Assembly (NCBI GenBank): GCA_003136315.1
Contig: PLDW01000409.1
Coordinates: 62,918-98,833 of the forward strand
Reading direction: 5' to 3'
DNA: 35,916 bases
Origin: Gemmataceae bacterium
GTDB lineage: Bacteria; Planctomycetota; Planctomycetia; Gemmatales; Gemmataceae
Below, in pieces: positions 14,142 through 23,292 of this stretch. The position numbers were made by a program, and so were the translations under genes. Positions within the stretch are counted from its first letter, which is position 1, and every line of letters begins with the position of its first letter. The notes beneath the pieces were generated by a model that did no database searches, was not told the origin of the DNA, and saw only the letters and a list, made by a program, of their open reading frames with translations.

Positions 14142-15782
14142 ATGGCTATTTCCCCCTTCGCCGGAAAGCCGGCACCGAAGGAATTACTCATCGACCCGGC
14201 CGCGCTGGTGGAGTGGTATCTCGACCGCTCCCCGGACACTGCCGACCCCCGTCAGCTCGTTGCCTTCGGGACCAGCGGCCATCGCGGCACACCGATTGAC
14301 AGGACGTTTACCGAAGCTCACATCCTCGCCATCACCCAGGGGATTTGCGATTACCGTGCCTCCCGGGGGGTCACCGGTCCCGTGATCATGGGAAAAGACA
14401 CCCACGCCGTCTCCGGCCCTGCGGAGCGAACCGCCCTCGAAGTGCTGGCGGCCAATGGGGTGGAAACACTCATCCAGGAGAATGATGGGGTCACACCGAC
14501 CCCAGTCGTGTCCCATGCCATCCTGACCCACAACCGAGGCCGATCCTCCGGACTCGCCGATGGGATTGTCATCACACCGTCGCACAATCCTCCGTCCGAT
14601 GGCGGGTTCAAGTACAACCCGACCAACGGCGGGCCAGCTGACACCGACGTGACGAAGTGGATTCAGGATCGGGCAAACGCACTTCTCCGGGCGGGGAACG
14701 CAGGAGTGAAACGGGTGCCGTACTCTGCTGCCCTGGCTGCCTCAACCACTCACAAAGTCGACCTCGTGCGGCCCTATGTGGATGACCTCCGCAACGTGGT
14801 CGACATGGATGCCATTCGAGCGGCGGGGGTGAAGATCGGGGTCGACCCGCTTGGTGGCGCGTCCCTCCCCTACTGGCAACCAATTGCGGAAACATATGGG
14901 CTTGATCTGACAGTCGTGAACCCTCATCTCGACCCGGCATTTGGGTTCATGACCGTGGATCACGACGGTAAGATCCGCATGGATTGCTCAAGCCCATACG
15001 CGATGGCAAGGCTGGTTGGCCTCAAGGACCGGTTCCAGGTCGCGTTCGGGAATGATCCTGACGCGGATCGACACGGGATCGTCACTCCCTCGGCTGGGCT
15101 CCTCAACCCCAACCACTTTCTGGCGGTTGCAATCGCCTACTTGCTCGATCACCGGCCCGGGTGGTCGGTCACGGCTGGGGTCGGGAAGACGCTGGTGTCG
15201 AGCACGCTCATCGACCGGGTCGTGGCCAGCCGGGGGCGGAGACTGTTGGAGGTGCCCGTCGGGTTCAAGTGGTTCGCACCGGGGCTTTTCGACGGGTCAG
15301 TCTGCTTTGGCGGGGAGGAGAGCGCGGGGGCGAGCTTCCTTCGCCACGATGGGACTGTCTGGACGACCGACAAGGATGGGCCAATTATGGGCCTTCTCGC
15401 GTGCGAGATCACAGCCCGAACCGGGAAAGATCCGGGCGAGCATTTCGCAGCCATCGCTGCGGAATTCGGGATGCCGAGTTACACCCGAATCGACGCCCCG
15501 GCCACACCGCAACAGAAAGCGAAGCTCGCGAAACTGTCGCCGGAGAATGTGGCGGCCAGCGACCTGGCGGGCGAGCCGATTCGCCAGAAGCTGACGACCG
15601 CCCCGGGCAACGGGGCAGCAATCGGCGGGCTCAAGGTCGTGTCGGATGGGGGCTGGTTCGCGGCCCGGCCATCCGGAACCGAGAACGTCTACAAGGTGTA
15701 CGCCGAGAGCTTCCAGGGACCGGCCCACCTGGACCGGATTGTCGCCGAAGCCCAGACGATTGTAGCGGCAGCGTTGGGATAA
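14142..15782 (+). CDS. pgm: Phosphoglucomutase (alpha-D-glucose phosphate-specific)
   Basis: A 546-residue cytoplasmic enzyme that interconverts glucose 1-phosphate and glucose 6-phosphate, linking glycogen and sugar-nucleotide synthesis to glycolysis. Visible: [10 protein letters not shown] at residues 42-51, the catalytic phosphoserine in TPSHNPP (Ser147), the metal-binding DPDADRHG (305-312), the sugar-binding [10 protein letters not shown] at about 390, and the C-terminal phosphate-binding [14 protein letters not shown] (about 508-520). The length matches the TIGR01132 Pgm group (about 545). The start is ATG with a GTGAGG box ten bases before. Downstream, 88 bases after the stop, is a strong palindrome shared with the convergent DUF1501 gene. 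No co-transcribed gene is apparent; it looks like a stand-alone housekeeping gene. Confidence 0.95.
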   Translation: MAISPFAGKPAPKELLIDPAALVEWYLDRSPDTADPRQLVAFGTSGHRGTPIDRTFTEAHILAITQGICDYRASRGVTGPVIMGKDTHAVSGPAERTALEVLAANGVETLIQENDGVTPTPVVSHAILTHNRGRSSGLADGIVITPSHNPPSDGGFKYNPTNGGPADTDVTKWIQDRANALLRAGNAGVKRVPYSAALAASTTHKVDLVRPYVDDLRNVVDMDAIRAAGVKIGVDPLGGASLPYWQPIAETYGLDLTVVNPHLDPAFGFMTVDHDGKIRMDCSSPYAMARLVGLKDRFQVAFGNDPDADRHGIVTPSAGLLNPNHFLAVAIAYLLDHRPGWSVTAGVGKTLVSSTLIDRVVASRGRRLLEVPVGFKWFAPGLFDGSVCFGGEESAGASFLRHDGTVWTTDKDGPIMGLLACEITARTGKDPGEHFAAIAAEFGMPSYTRIDAPATPQQKAKLAKLSPENVAASDLAGEPIRQKLTTAPGNGAAIGGLKVVSDGGWFAARPSGTENVYKVYAESFQGPAHLDRIVAEAQTIVAAALG

Positions 15783-15869
15783 AGTGAGTGACAGTCAGAC
15801 AGAGTTTGTAGGTCGGGTCGAGGCTCTGCGAGACCCGACGGAGCTGGGCACGAGATGTATTATACTTAC

Positions 15870-15929
15870 GGGAGTACGAGGCTCCTGCCGAGCTACACCT
15901 TCACAGCTCGGCAGGAGCCTCGCACTCCC
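15870..15929. repeat. 60-bp palindromic repeat, copy 3
   Basis: Arms 15870-15894 and 15905-15929 pair over 25 bases with one mismatch (left starts GGGAGTACGAGGCTCC, right ends GGAGCCTCGCACTCCC) around a 10-base loop. It lies between the convergent stops of pgm (15782) and the DUF1501 gene (15965), where it could act as a two-way terminator. Confidence 0.88.
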
Positions 15930-15964
15930 ATGCGTCCAAAGGTTTGCCCTCTTGTGTTCCCCGA

Positions 15965-17434
15965 TCACGCGATCACTTCCTTGACCACACGGCCATGCAC
16001 ATCGGTCAGGCGGAAGTCGCGGCCGGTGTAGCGGAAGGTCAGTTTCTCGTGGTCGAGGCCGAGGAGGTGGAGAATGGTCGCGTGCAGATCGTGCATGTGA
16101 ACCTTGTCCTGCACCGCCAGATGGCCAAATTCGTCGGTCGCGCCGAGCGCAAATCCGGGCTTGACCCCCCCTCCGGCCAGCCACACTGTGAACCCGCCAG
16201 GGTTGTGATCGCGACCGGTCCCGTTCCCTTCGGCGTAGGGGGTGCGGCCGAATTCGCTGCCCCACCAGACAAGCGTGTCTTCCAAGAGCCCGCGCTGTTT
16301 CAGGTCCGCCAGCAACCCCGCGATGGGCCGATCGACCGCCCGTGCGTGGTCGCCGTGCTTGGGCATATTCGAGTGCTGATCCCAGGCCGGGTTGGCGCTA
16401 TTGTCGCCGTAGGTCACTTGAACGAACCGGGTTCCCGCCTCGCACAGGCGACGAGCCATCAGGCACTGTCGGCCAAATGTGTCTGTGGCCTTCTCGTTCA
16501 CCCCGTACAGTTTGAGCGTATCGATGCTCTCCTTCGAGAGATCGAGGATGTCCGGGGCGTTTTGTTGCATCCGCCAGGCGAGTTCATACGAATTGGCGAC
16601 GGCTTCCAACTCGGCGTCGCCGGGGGACCGCTTGAGTTGCTCGGCGTGAAGATCACGCAGGAGGTCGAACCGCCCCCGCCCATCGGCCGACGGAAGCGGA
16701 CCGGCAAGGTTGCGGATCGTTGCTTCGGATGGCGGGCCGCCCGCCTTGCCAAGCGCTGTCCCCTGGTAGACGGCCGGGAGGAATGCCGGGCCATAGTTCC
16801 GCGGGCCACCATTGCCGGCCGATGGGGCAATGCTCACGAACCCAGGAAGATTCGCATTCTGCGTCCCCAGACCGTAGAGCACCCAAGACCCCATACTCGG
16901 GCGGACGAAGTTGGTGGCTCCGCAGTGTAAAAACAGAGTGGCCGGGCCGTGGGCGACTCCCTCAGTATGCAGGGAGTGGATGAAGCACAGATCATCGACG
17001 CGCTTGGCCAACTCGGGGAACAAGTCCGATGCCCAACGCCCTGACTGCCCCTTCCGGGCGAACTTCCAAAGTGGCTTCATCACCCGCTTGGACGAGCCCC
17101 GCAGTCCGGAATTCGCGATGGCCCGCGCATCGTCGAACGGGAGTTGCTTGCCGTCGTCCTGGTCGAGCCGGGGTTTGTAGTCGTACGAATCGACATGACT
17201 CACCCCGCCTTGCATAAACAGGAAGATCACCCGTTTCGCTTTTGCGGGGAGGTGGGGAGGTTTCGGTGCCAGTGGGTCGGCTGGCACGCGTGTACCATCG
17301 GCCCCACGCGATTCGGTGGCCAGGAGTCCGGCCAGAGCCACGGCACCAAACCCGCACCCGGTCCGGGCCAACCACTCACGCCGGGAAACGATCGTGAGAT
17401 GCGGGTTGTGGGATGGACTATCCGAGGACATCAT
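15965..17434 (-). CDS. DUF1501 domain-containing protein, Tat-exported
   Basis: A 489-residue exported protein of the DUF1501 family, distantly related to alkaline phosphatase/sulfatase folds and very abundant in Planctomycetes, where it is encoded next to PSCyt1/DUF1549/DUF1553 genes. The N terminus is a twin-arginine signal (SRREWLARTGCGFGAVALAG, RR at 18-19). Family motifs: RVIFLFMQGGVSHVDSYDYKP (about 64-84), the FIHSLHTEGVAHGPATLFLHCG segment (about 150-170), GTRFVQVTYGDN, and the late GSEFGRTPYAEGNGTGRDHNPGGF (about 391-414), whose His and Asp are probable metal ligands. It acts in the periplasm or a planctomycete compartment, probably on polysaccharide or sulfated material. The start follows GGGGAGAGACC. 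It is 34 bases downstream of the PSCyt1 gene in the same direction, so the two form an operon. Confidence 0.93.
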   Translation of the reverse strand: MMSSDSPSHNPHLTIVSRREWLARTGCGFGAVALAGLLATESRGADGTRVPADPLAPKPPHLPAKAKRVIFLFMQGGVSHVDSYDYKPRLDQDDGKQLPFDDARAIANSGLRGSSKRVMKPLWKFARKGQSGRWASDLFPELAKRVDDLCFIHSLHTEGVAHGPATLFLHCGATNFVRPSMGSWVLYGLGTQNANLPGFVSIAPSAGNGGPRNYGPAFLPAVYQGTALGKAGGPPSEATIRNLAGPLPSADGRGRFDLLRDLHAEQLKRSPGDAELEAVANSYELAWRMQQNAPDILDLSKESIDTLKLYGVNEKATDTFGRQCLMARRLCEAGTRFVQVTYGDNSANPAWDQHSNMPKHGDHARAVDRPIAGLLADLKQRGLLEDTLVWWGSEFGRTPYAEGNGTGRDHNPGGFTVWLAGGGVKPGFALGATDEFGHLAVQDKVHMHDLHATILHLLGLDHEKLTFRYTGRDFRLTDVHGRVVKEVIA

Positions 17435-17468
17435 GGTCTCTCCCCAGAGTGAAGATCACGTATCGGAT

Positions 17469-20357
17469 TCACTCGACATAACGGAAATCCGCAGAGGCGA
17501 ACAACGCCTGGAACAGACCTGCCCAAGCCGCGGTCCGGTCGGCAGTGTGACTCGTCAGAAACTTCGCTACGACCGACCGTTCTCCTGTGGTCGGGAGGCG
17601 GCCGAGGCACAGCCGGTACGCCTGGGCGACCCGGGCATCGTCCGAAGATTGTGTGTCAGCGAGCAGTCGAGCGGCGGCCTGCTTTGCTGTCGTCACCACG
17701 AACGGGTTGTTCATCAGGAAGAGGGCTTGCGGGGCAACGGTCGACGTCGTTCGCCGGCCGACGACCATGCTTGGGTCGGCGAAATCGAACACCTCGAACA
17801 TCTCCGGCAGCGCGTTCCGAAAAACAGGCAGATAGACGCTCCGGCAGCTTGCCGTGTGCTTGAACCCGTAGTCCGCTGCGAGTGTCTCCGGAAAGCTCGC
17901 TCCGCCGTGGGGTTCGCTCAGTGTCCCCCCGACTGCGAGCATGGTGTCGCGGATGCTCTCAGCATCGAGCCGCCTCCGGTTCGCTCGTCCCAGCAGGCGA
18001 TTCTCCGGATCGGCCGCGAGACTCGTCGCGGCCGCAGCAACCGACTGTCGATAGGTGTGACTGAGCACAATCGACCGCACCAACTTCTTCACCGACCAGC
18101 CCTCCCGGACGAACTGGCTGGCAAGATGGTCGAGCAATTCCGGATGTGAGGGCGGTTCTCCCGTGGTTCCGAAAGTATCGACGGTGCGGACGATCCCGGC
18201 CCCGAAGAGCCAGTGCCAGGCCCGATTGACGTACACCCGGGCCGTCAGCGGATTGGTTGGCGAAACGATCCACTCGGCCAGTTCGGCCCGACCGCTCTGA
18301 TCCTTCGGCACAACTGGGGCTGAACCCACCAATGCCACCCGCAGGAAGCCCCGTGGTGCGAGATCGCCAAGATTGTGAACGACCCCACGGACATGGATCT
18401 TGCAGTCGGTAATCTCCTTCTCTTCAATGACCGACATCGCCATCGGCCTCTTCGGGGCAGTTGCCTGAAGCTTCTTGAGTTCTGCCTCCAGCGCGGCCAC
18501 TGTATCGCCGGGTTTTCCCGGATCGCCGCCTTTCGTGGGGGGAGACGGGGACGCCAGGGCAATAGCCGGAACTTTGTCTGCCGGGATAAACGTGACTGCG
18601 TCCGCAATCACATGGCCCTTTGTCCCCTCGTTTGACACCAGGACGAAGCTCTGGCCGTCCTTCTCGAAACGGTACTGCCCGAGCGACACGTACCGCCCCC
18701 CAATGGGTGGGTTGGCCTTCATATCGATGTGGAGGGTTTTTTCGCCTTCGGCACTGAAGACCGTCACGGGAACACTGCTGGCACGGTTTCCGCCGGGTGC
18801 ATAGGCGAACCAGACCTCGTACCGACCCGAGGCCGGTAACTCCGGTTGGAAGGTGAGCGTCTTCTTTCCCTTATCGGCATCCAGATCGTGCGTGTAGCCG
18901 GCCCCAATATAGGTTCCATTAAAGGTCGAATCTTTCCACTCCCCGACTTTCATGGCCTTGGTGTCATCAATGACGATCCCGGGCACATCCTTGATGGCGA
19001 GTACACCTCTGGCGGCCGATGCGGCTCCCGGTGTCCTGGCCTTCGCCGTCGCGAGGCGGTTCTGGAGCGATTTGACCGCAGCCTCGTGCTTGACGACCGC
19101 TGCCTCGACCTCCGGGGAGGCCGGAAGCGGCACTTCCACCCATTGCGACACGTTCGCATCCTTCAGCGCTTTCACGTTTCGCAGGATGCCAGCGAGAGCG
19201 TAATAGTCCGCTGTGGGGATCGGGTCGAATTTGTGGTCGTGGCAGCGGGCACAGGTGACGGTCTGGGCGAGCAACCCTTTCGCGATCACGTCGAGTTGCT
19301 CATCCACCACATCCATCCGGAGTTGCTTTTTGTCCTGTTCTTCCAGATTGCTGTTGCCGAGTTGCAAGTAAGTGGTCGCGATCAGTTGCTGCGCTCGATC
19401 GGCTGGAGTGGCGGCCGGTAGCAAGTCGCCGGCAATCTGCTCTTTCACGAACCGGTCGAACGGCACATCGTGGTTGAAACTGTCGATCACGTAATCGCGA
19501 TAGCGCCAGGCTTCATGGAACACCAACCCGCGGAGAGTGACCGATTCGGCGTAGCGGGCGACATCAAGCCAGTGCCGCCCCCACCGTTCCCCGAACCGCG
19601 GCGACTCCAACAACCGGTCCACGAGCGACTGGTAGGCGTTCGGGGCGGGATCATTCACGAAAGCATCAACCGCCTCTGGGGTCGGGGCGAGTCCGTGAAG
19701 GTCGAAGTACAGCCGTCGAGCGAGGGTGGCGCGGTCGGCGTCCGGGGCGGGGCTGAGCCCTTTGGCTTCAAGTCCAGCGAGGATGAATCGATCCATGTCG
19801 GAGATGGCCCACGAGGCGGCCTTCGGAACGGGGGGGTTGGTCACTGGTCGATAGCACCAGAACTTCCGCCCTTCTTCGATCGAAAGTCCCACCTGTTTCC
19901 CTGGCCCGACGGCTCGACGCGGATCGGGTGTGCCCATCTTTACCCAGGCTTCGAAGTCGGCAATCACACTCGCCGGAAGTTTCCCCTTTGGGGGCATCTT
20001 CACATCGCCGTCGTACTTGAGTGTCTGGACGAGAAGGCTCTCGGCGGGTTTGCCGGGCACAACAACCGGGCCGCTATCGCCACCGGCAAGCCACCCTTCC
20101 CGACTGTCCAGGAGCAACCCTCCCTTGAGCTTTTTCTTGGTCGCCGCGTCGGCGGAATGGCAGGCGGCACAGTGCTCGACGAGCACCGGGCGAATCTTCT
20201 TTTCAAAGAATTCGATAGCCTTCGGATCAGTCGCCTCAGCAATGGGTGGGGGTGGTGTGGGTGGGGCCGAATCGGTGGGGGGACGTCCGCCAGCCGGGGT
20301 GGCGATCAATACGGCCATCAGAAGCACCGCGATGGCTGGCGCTGTGAGGTGGCGCAT
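17469..20357 (-). CDS. PSCyt1/DUF1549/DUF1553 planctomycete cytochrome c protein
   Basis: A 962-residue exported protein with the planctomycete-specific order PSCyt1 (cytochrome c, haem site CAACH at about residue 64, after a signal helix LTAPAIAVLLMAVLIATPAGG), PSCyt2/DUF1549 (SWAISDMDRFILAGLEAKGL, then RRLYFDLHGLAPTPEAVDAF), and PSD1/DUF1553 (SQFVREGWSVKKLVRSIVLSHTY, MNNPFVV). Between DUF1549 and DUF1553 there is a beta-rich insert with GRYEVWFAYAPGGNRASSVPV and DAVTFIPADKVP, resembling golvesin/xanthan-lyase C-terminal domains. The family is thought to take part in carbohydrate or sulfatase-linked breakdown with the DUF1501 partner encoded just downstream. An ATG 51 bases upstream (20408) is possible, but ATG 20357 (MRHLTAPAI) puts the signal helix first. 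A repeat-rich gap lies upstream. Confidence 0.9.
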   Translation of the reverse strand: MRHLTAPAIAVLLMAVLIATPAGGRPPTDSAPPTPPPPIAEATDPKAIEFFEKKIRPVLVEHCAACHSADAATKKKLKGGLLLDSREGWLAGGDSGPVVVPGKPAESLLVQTLKYDGDVKMPPKGKLPASVIADFEAWVKMGTPDPRRAVGPGKQVGLSIEEGRKFWCYRPVTNPPVPKAASWAISDMDRFILAGLEAKGLSPAPDADRATLARRLYFDLHGLAPTPEAVDAFVNDPAPNAYQSLVDRLLESPRFGERWGRHWLDVARYAESVTLRGLVFHEAWRYRDYVIDSFNHDVPFDRFVKEQIAGDLLPAATPADRAQQLIATTYLQLGNSNLEEQDKKQLRMDVVDEQLDVIAKGLLAQTVTCARCHDHKFDPIPTADYYALAGILRNVKALKDANVSQWVEVPLPASPEVEAAVVKHEAAVKSLQNRLATAKARTPGAASAARGVLAIKDVPGIVIDDTKAMKVGEWKDSTFNGTYIGAGYTHDLDADKGKKTLTFQPELPASGRYEVWFAYAPGGNRASSVPVTVFSAEGEKTLHIDMKANPPIGGRYVSLGQYRFEKDGQSFVLVSNEGTKGHVIADAVTFIPADKVPAIALASPSPPTKGGDPGKPGDTVAALEAELKKLQATAPKRPMAMSVIEEKEITDCKIHVRGVVHNLGDLAPRGFLRVALVGSAPVVPKDQSGRAELAEWIVSPTNPLTARVYVNRAWHWLFGAGIVRTVDTFGTTGEPPSHPELLDHLASQFVREGWSVKKLVRSIVLSHTYRQSVAAAATSLAADPENRLLGRANRRRLDAESIRDTMLAVGGTLSEPHGGASFPETLAADYGFKHTASCRSVYLPVFRNALPEMFEVFDFADPSMVVGRRTTSTVAPQALFLMNNPFVVTTAKQAAARLLADTQSSDDARVAQAYRLCLGRLPTTGERSVVAKFLTSHTADRTAAWAGLFQALFASADFRYVE

Positions 20358-21000
20358 GGGAGAACAATCCGAGAGGTCTGCGGAGCGGGCGGGTGTTGCT
20401 CGGAGCATAGTCTATTATGCCACCCCACCGCGAGAAAGAACACCGGTGGCCACCGATCTCGCTCAGATACTGGAACCCGTTAAGGCAGTCGCATCTATTG
20501 AAAGACAATTGTACGTATAAATAGTTGTCAATAAATAAGACCGTAAAATCTGGTGGCTCGGGCATCTTGCCCGTGTCGGCCCAGCATGGCCAGGATGGCC
20601 ATGCCACATCGAATGCGGCCGTTTTGCTCGTATTCGCACGCTCGACAAACAACACGGATTTGATCTTGGACAAGTTCCAAGTGGGAGGGCAAGGCGACGC
20701 CTTGGTTTAGAGACCCAAGTCTTCTCGGCAAACCACTCACGTCGAGCCAAGATGTGAAGTCGGGTTGGGTGTCAAGCCGACGCGACGCGGGGTTGTGGGA
20801 AGGCATTTTCCATCCTCCGGTCGCGTATCAACGGAATGGCACCCCCCTATCCTGCGTGTCTTGGCTGACCGGAACTCCTTCCCCAGCCTGGAGCGGGAGT
20901 CAACCTGGGAATTTGCATCGATTATCGCGGTCCTGCCAATTTTGCCGATTCCATAGGGGAGCCGAGAGATCGGAAACCCGGCGAATGTGGAGGGCATGCA
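20358..21000. other. Intergenic divergent region with repeats
   Basis: About 640 bases between the PSCyt1 gene (-) and the hydrolase-like gene (+); both promoters should be here. A pair CATAAT / TATGCT on the minus strand near 20407-20425 could be a -10 region for the PSCyt1 gene, but I find no good -35. A repeat at 20619-20678 (copy 2 of the 60-bp repeat at 1-60) is preceded by the GGCCAGGATGGCCATGCC palindrome (around 20589-20606). Small open frames here (for example the one encoding GQDARATR on the minus strand) look like repeat sequence, not genes. Confidence 0.45.
20619..20678. repeat. Dispersed 60-bp repeat, copy 2
   Basis: Matches 1-60 on the same strand, with about 8 differences. It starts CCGTTTTGCTCGTATTCGCACG and contains AACAACACGGATTTGATC. 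Just upstream, at about 20550-20617, lies a palindromic block (TGGCCAGGATGGCCATGCCA) that may be part of a larger element; whether it also precedes copy 1 cannot be seen because the window starts there. Confidence 0.7.
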
Positions 21001-21855
21001 ATGACCGCTCAAGCGTGGCTGGTTGGTGTCGGGGTGGGGGTTTTGTTGACCGGGTCAGGCTGTGTCACCTCCTGCCACCAGGCTGCGAAAGCGAGTCTCG
21101 AAGCTGGCCCGAACTGCGAGGTTCCCCTCCGCGATCGACAGCACACCTACGCCGTTCTGCTGAACGGGCTGACTCCAACCGGCCTCGATGGCCTCCGTGA
21201 TCAGCTTGCCAAACATGGCTTCACGAAGGTTTATTCCGCGGATCTTTGCTATGTCTGGTGGCTGGAGTGGGAGATGCGCCGTGTGTTCCGAGAGGACAAG
21301 TCCGCGCGGTTCGTGCTCGTCGGATACGATCTCAGCGCCCCTTCGGTCCTCGGGATGGCTCGTGAGGCGACCCGCAATGGACTTGCTGTCGACTCAGTCG
21401 TGCTGCTTGATCCCGTGGCAACCCAACTCGCTGCCTGCAATTCGACGCGGACAATCGTGGTCCGAAGCGCGGGGGATTGTGAACTCGTTCCTCACATGGA
21501 GACAGTCGCAGTGCCGGAGGCCGGGCATTTCACGCTCCCAACGCACCCGAAAACGGTTGCCGCCGTGTGTGCGGCTCTGAACGAGACCGCTGCACGCATT
21601 GTCCACCCGCCCGTCTATTCGATGGCCGAGAAAAACGAGCTTCTCCCGTTCCCTCGGCCGATCTCCGCGACATCACCTCCCGTTGCTCCCGAGTGGCAGT
21701 TTCTGGACGACCAACCCGGCACGCACTCCGTACCCTTGACTCCGTACCCGTGCGATCGGCCGCTCCCCCAACTTCCTCCTGGTTCGATCGATGGCAACAT
21801 GCCAGGACAGGCCATCCCCCTCCCAGCCCCGAGAAAAGTCGGAGAAGGTCTATAA
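21001..21855 (+). CDS. Alpha/beta-hydrolase-like lipoprotein without a normal nucleophile
   Basis: A 284-residue exported protein. The N terminus is a signal with a lipobox-like LTGSGC (Cys about 21). The middle resembles an alpha/beta hydrolase: a strand AVLLNGLTPTGLDGL (about 51-65), FVLVGYDLSAPSV (about 103-115) at the position of the nucleophile elbow, LLDPVA (about 136-141), and a late GHFTLP around residue 175 that could be the catalytic His. The nucleophile motif GxSxG is replaced by GYDLSA, so it may be inactive or use Asp as nucleophile; the family was not recognised. The C-terminal ~70 residues are Pro-rich and likely disordered. GGAGGG lies seven bases before the ATG, an unusually good ribosome site for this window. 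No operon partner is apparent. Confidence 0.72.
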   Translation: MTAQAWLVGVGVGVLLTGSGCVTSCHQAAKASLEAGPNCEVPLRDRQHTYAVLLNGLTPTGLDGLRDQLAKHGFTKVYSADLCYVWWLEWEMRRVFREDKSARFVLVGYDLSAPSVLGMAREATRNGLAVDSVVLLDPVATQLAACNSTRTIVVRSAGDCELVPHMETVAVPEAGHFTLPTHPKTVAAVCAALNETAARIVHPPVYSMAEKNELLPFPRPISATSPPVAPEWQFLDDQPGTHSVPLTPYPCDRPLPQLPPGSIDGNMPGQAIPLPAPRKVGEGL

Positions 21856-22109
21856 TTCAACAATATGATAGATTAGCAGATCAAGTGAAGGCGAATCAAG
21901 GAATTGAACGCCACCCTCGCCGTGGAACTACGCAACCGGGACAAAGTCAGCGGGGACAAGACCGACGGAGGACCGTCCAAATGATGGCTGTTCGGCACAA
22001 GCCGAAGGGCGGTCGCTCTTCGCCCAGGTGGGGGCGTTCGTAGCTAACCTCGGCGGAAGCCCTGGTCGCACCTGTGCGGGCCACTCGGAATTACAACCAA
22101 ATCCTCTTC
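21856..22109. other. Short intergenic region between convergent genes
   Basis: This gap separates the ends of the hydrolase-like gene (+) and the prenyltransferase-repeat gene (-). I see an AT-rich stretch at 21856-21900, a G/C-rich part with a weak partial inverted pattern (GAAGGGCGG / CTCTTCGCC) near 22000, and nothing else. Confidence 0.5.
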
Positions 22110-23243
22110 CTACTTCTGCAAAATAGGTAGATAATTATTTGGCAATTGCAGTATAATGAGACTCATCGCAGTGGCGTAAGCCGAGCCGTTGGGATCGGCC
22201 CACCCGCCACTACGAGCCTTGTTGAGCAACTCATCTCGGATCGCCGGGAACCACTGGGTCCAATAATCTCCCCCGGCTGTCCACATTGCCAGCGCGGCAT
22301 AGTACTGGCCGTAGAAGTAGTGATCGGCCGGAATCACCCTGGCGGCGAACTGCTGGCCCGGCACGAACTGCTGAAGATACCGGAGTCCACGATCGATTTC
22401 CCGCCCGGAATAGATGCCGGCGCTGTAGAGCCCAACAATAGCTGCGGCTGACCTGGCAAACGCCGAGCCGCCCCCCGGCCACTGGCCCTTGAAGTAGCTA
22501 AAGCCTCCATCAGGGTTCTGGCACCCACGGATGAACTCCACCCCACCATCGACGACGTTCTTCCGCACGAACAGACCCGCGTTCTTGGCTGCTCGGAGGG
22601 CCATCATCTGAGCCACGGTCACCGACACGTCCGCAACCGCTGGAGTTTTGTCGTATCGCCACCCACCTTCCCTGTTCCGGGCCTCGACCGTATACGCGAT
22701 CGCTTGCTCCAGCACTCCCTTCACCTTTTTTTGCCGGGCCGGGTCCGGCAGCATCCCACAGACTTCGGCCAGGAATAAGCACCCAAATCCGTGGCTATAC
22801 ATGGGAGGTTGGTTCGCCCCTCTGCGAGGTCCAGCCGGACCATCCGCTCCCCCGAGTAACCCGGACCCGTTGCTGGCTGCGCTGAGGAGGTAGTCGACAA
22901 CCCGGGAGACGGTCCGTCCGTAACGCCCTCGACCGGGTTGGTGGCCGCCTGCCATCATCGCAAGCCCAGCCAGCGCAGCAATCCCGACACTGGCCCCGCT
23001 GAACCGATCGGAGAACGATCCGTCGTCGAGTTGAACGCGGGCGAGGAATGCCAGGCCGCGGTCGATCGCAGCCTGGGTTTCAGGAGTGATGAACTCCGCT
23101 CCGGAATCGGCACCGCGGGGGGTCGGATCTTCAGCCTGCCCCGGTGTGTCGTGTCCGGCCCACCCGAGCACCCCGACCGCTCCCGCAGCAGAAGCCAGGC
23201 GGAGAAACCGGCGGCGGGAAACAGGGAATACAGATTCTGACAT
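22110..23243 (-). CDS. Prenyltransferase/squalene-oxidase repeat protein, Tat-exported
   Basis: A 377-residue exported protein. A Tat signal (SRRRFLRLASAAGAVGVLGWAG, RR at 10-11) is followed by squalene-cyclase/prenyltransferase repeats of the alpha-barrel type: AIDRGLAFLARVQLDDGSFSDRFSGA (about 58-85), the middle AIAYTVEARNREGGWRYDKTPAVADVSVTVAQMMALRAAKNAG, and FIRGCQNPDGGFSYFKG (about 237-253), with QFVPGQQFAARVIPADHYFYGQYYAALAMW near the end. It lacks the DXDD of true squalene cyclases, so it is probably a periplasmic enzyme or binding protein built on the same fold; such proteins are common in Planctomycetes. Its start has no Shine-Dalgarno; instead a GTTTAAA tandem array sits 10 bases upstream. 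It is the next gene after the oxidase operon, same strand, about 240 bases downstream. Confidence 0.85.
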   Translation of the reverse strand: MSESVFPVSRRRFLRLASAAGAVGVLGWAGHDTPGQAEDPTPRGADSGAEFITPETQAAIDRGLAFLARVQLDDGSFSDRFSGASVGIAALAGLAMMAGGHQPGRGRYGRTVSRVVDYLLSAASNGSGLLGGADGPAGPRRGANQPPMYSHGFGCLFLAEVCGMLPDPARQKKVKGVLEQAIAYTVEARNREGGWRYDKTPAVADVSVTVAQMMALRAAKNAGLFVRKNVVDGGVEFIRGCQNPDGGFSYFKGQWPGGGSAFARSAAAIVGLYSAGIYSGREIDRGLRYLQQFVPGQQFAARVIPADHYFYGQYYAALAMWTAGGDYWTQWFPAIRDELLNKARSGGWADPNGSAYATAMSLIILQLPNNYLPILQK

Positions 23244-23252
23244 GGTGTACCG

Positions 23253-23292
23253 GTTTAAAGTTTAAAGTTTAAAGTTTAAAGTTTAAAGTTTA
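23253..23292 (-). repeat. Heptad tandem array GTTTAAA (x5)
   Basis: Five exact GTTTAAA units (23253-23287) and a partial sixth occupy the position where the ribosome site of the prenyltransferase-repeat gene should be (the ATG complement is at 23241-23243). On the coding strand the leader reads TTTAAAC repeats and then CGGTACACC before ATG. It is AT-rich in a GC-rich genome. Function unknown; it may set translation or transcription of that gene. Confidence 0.85.
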
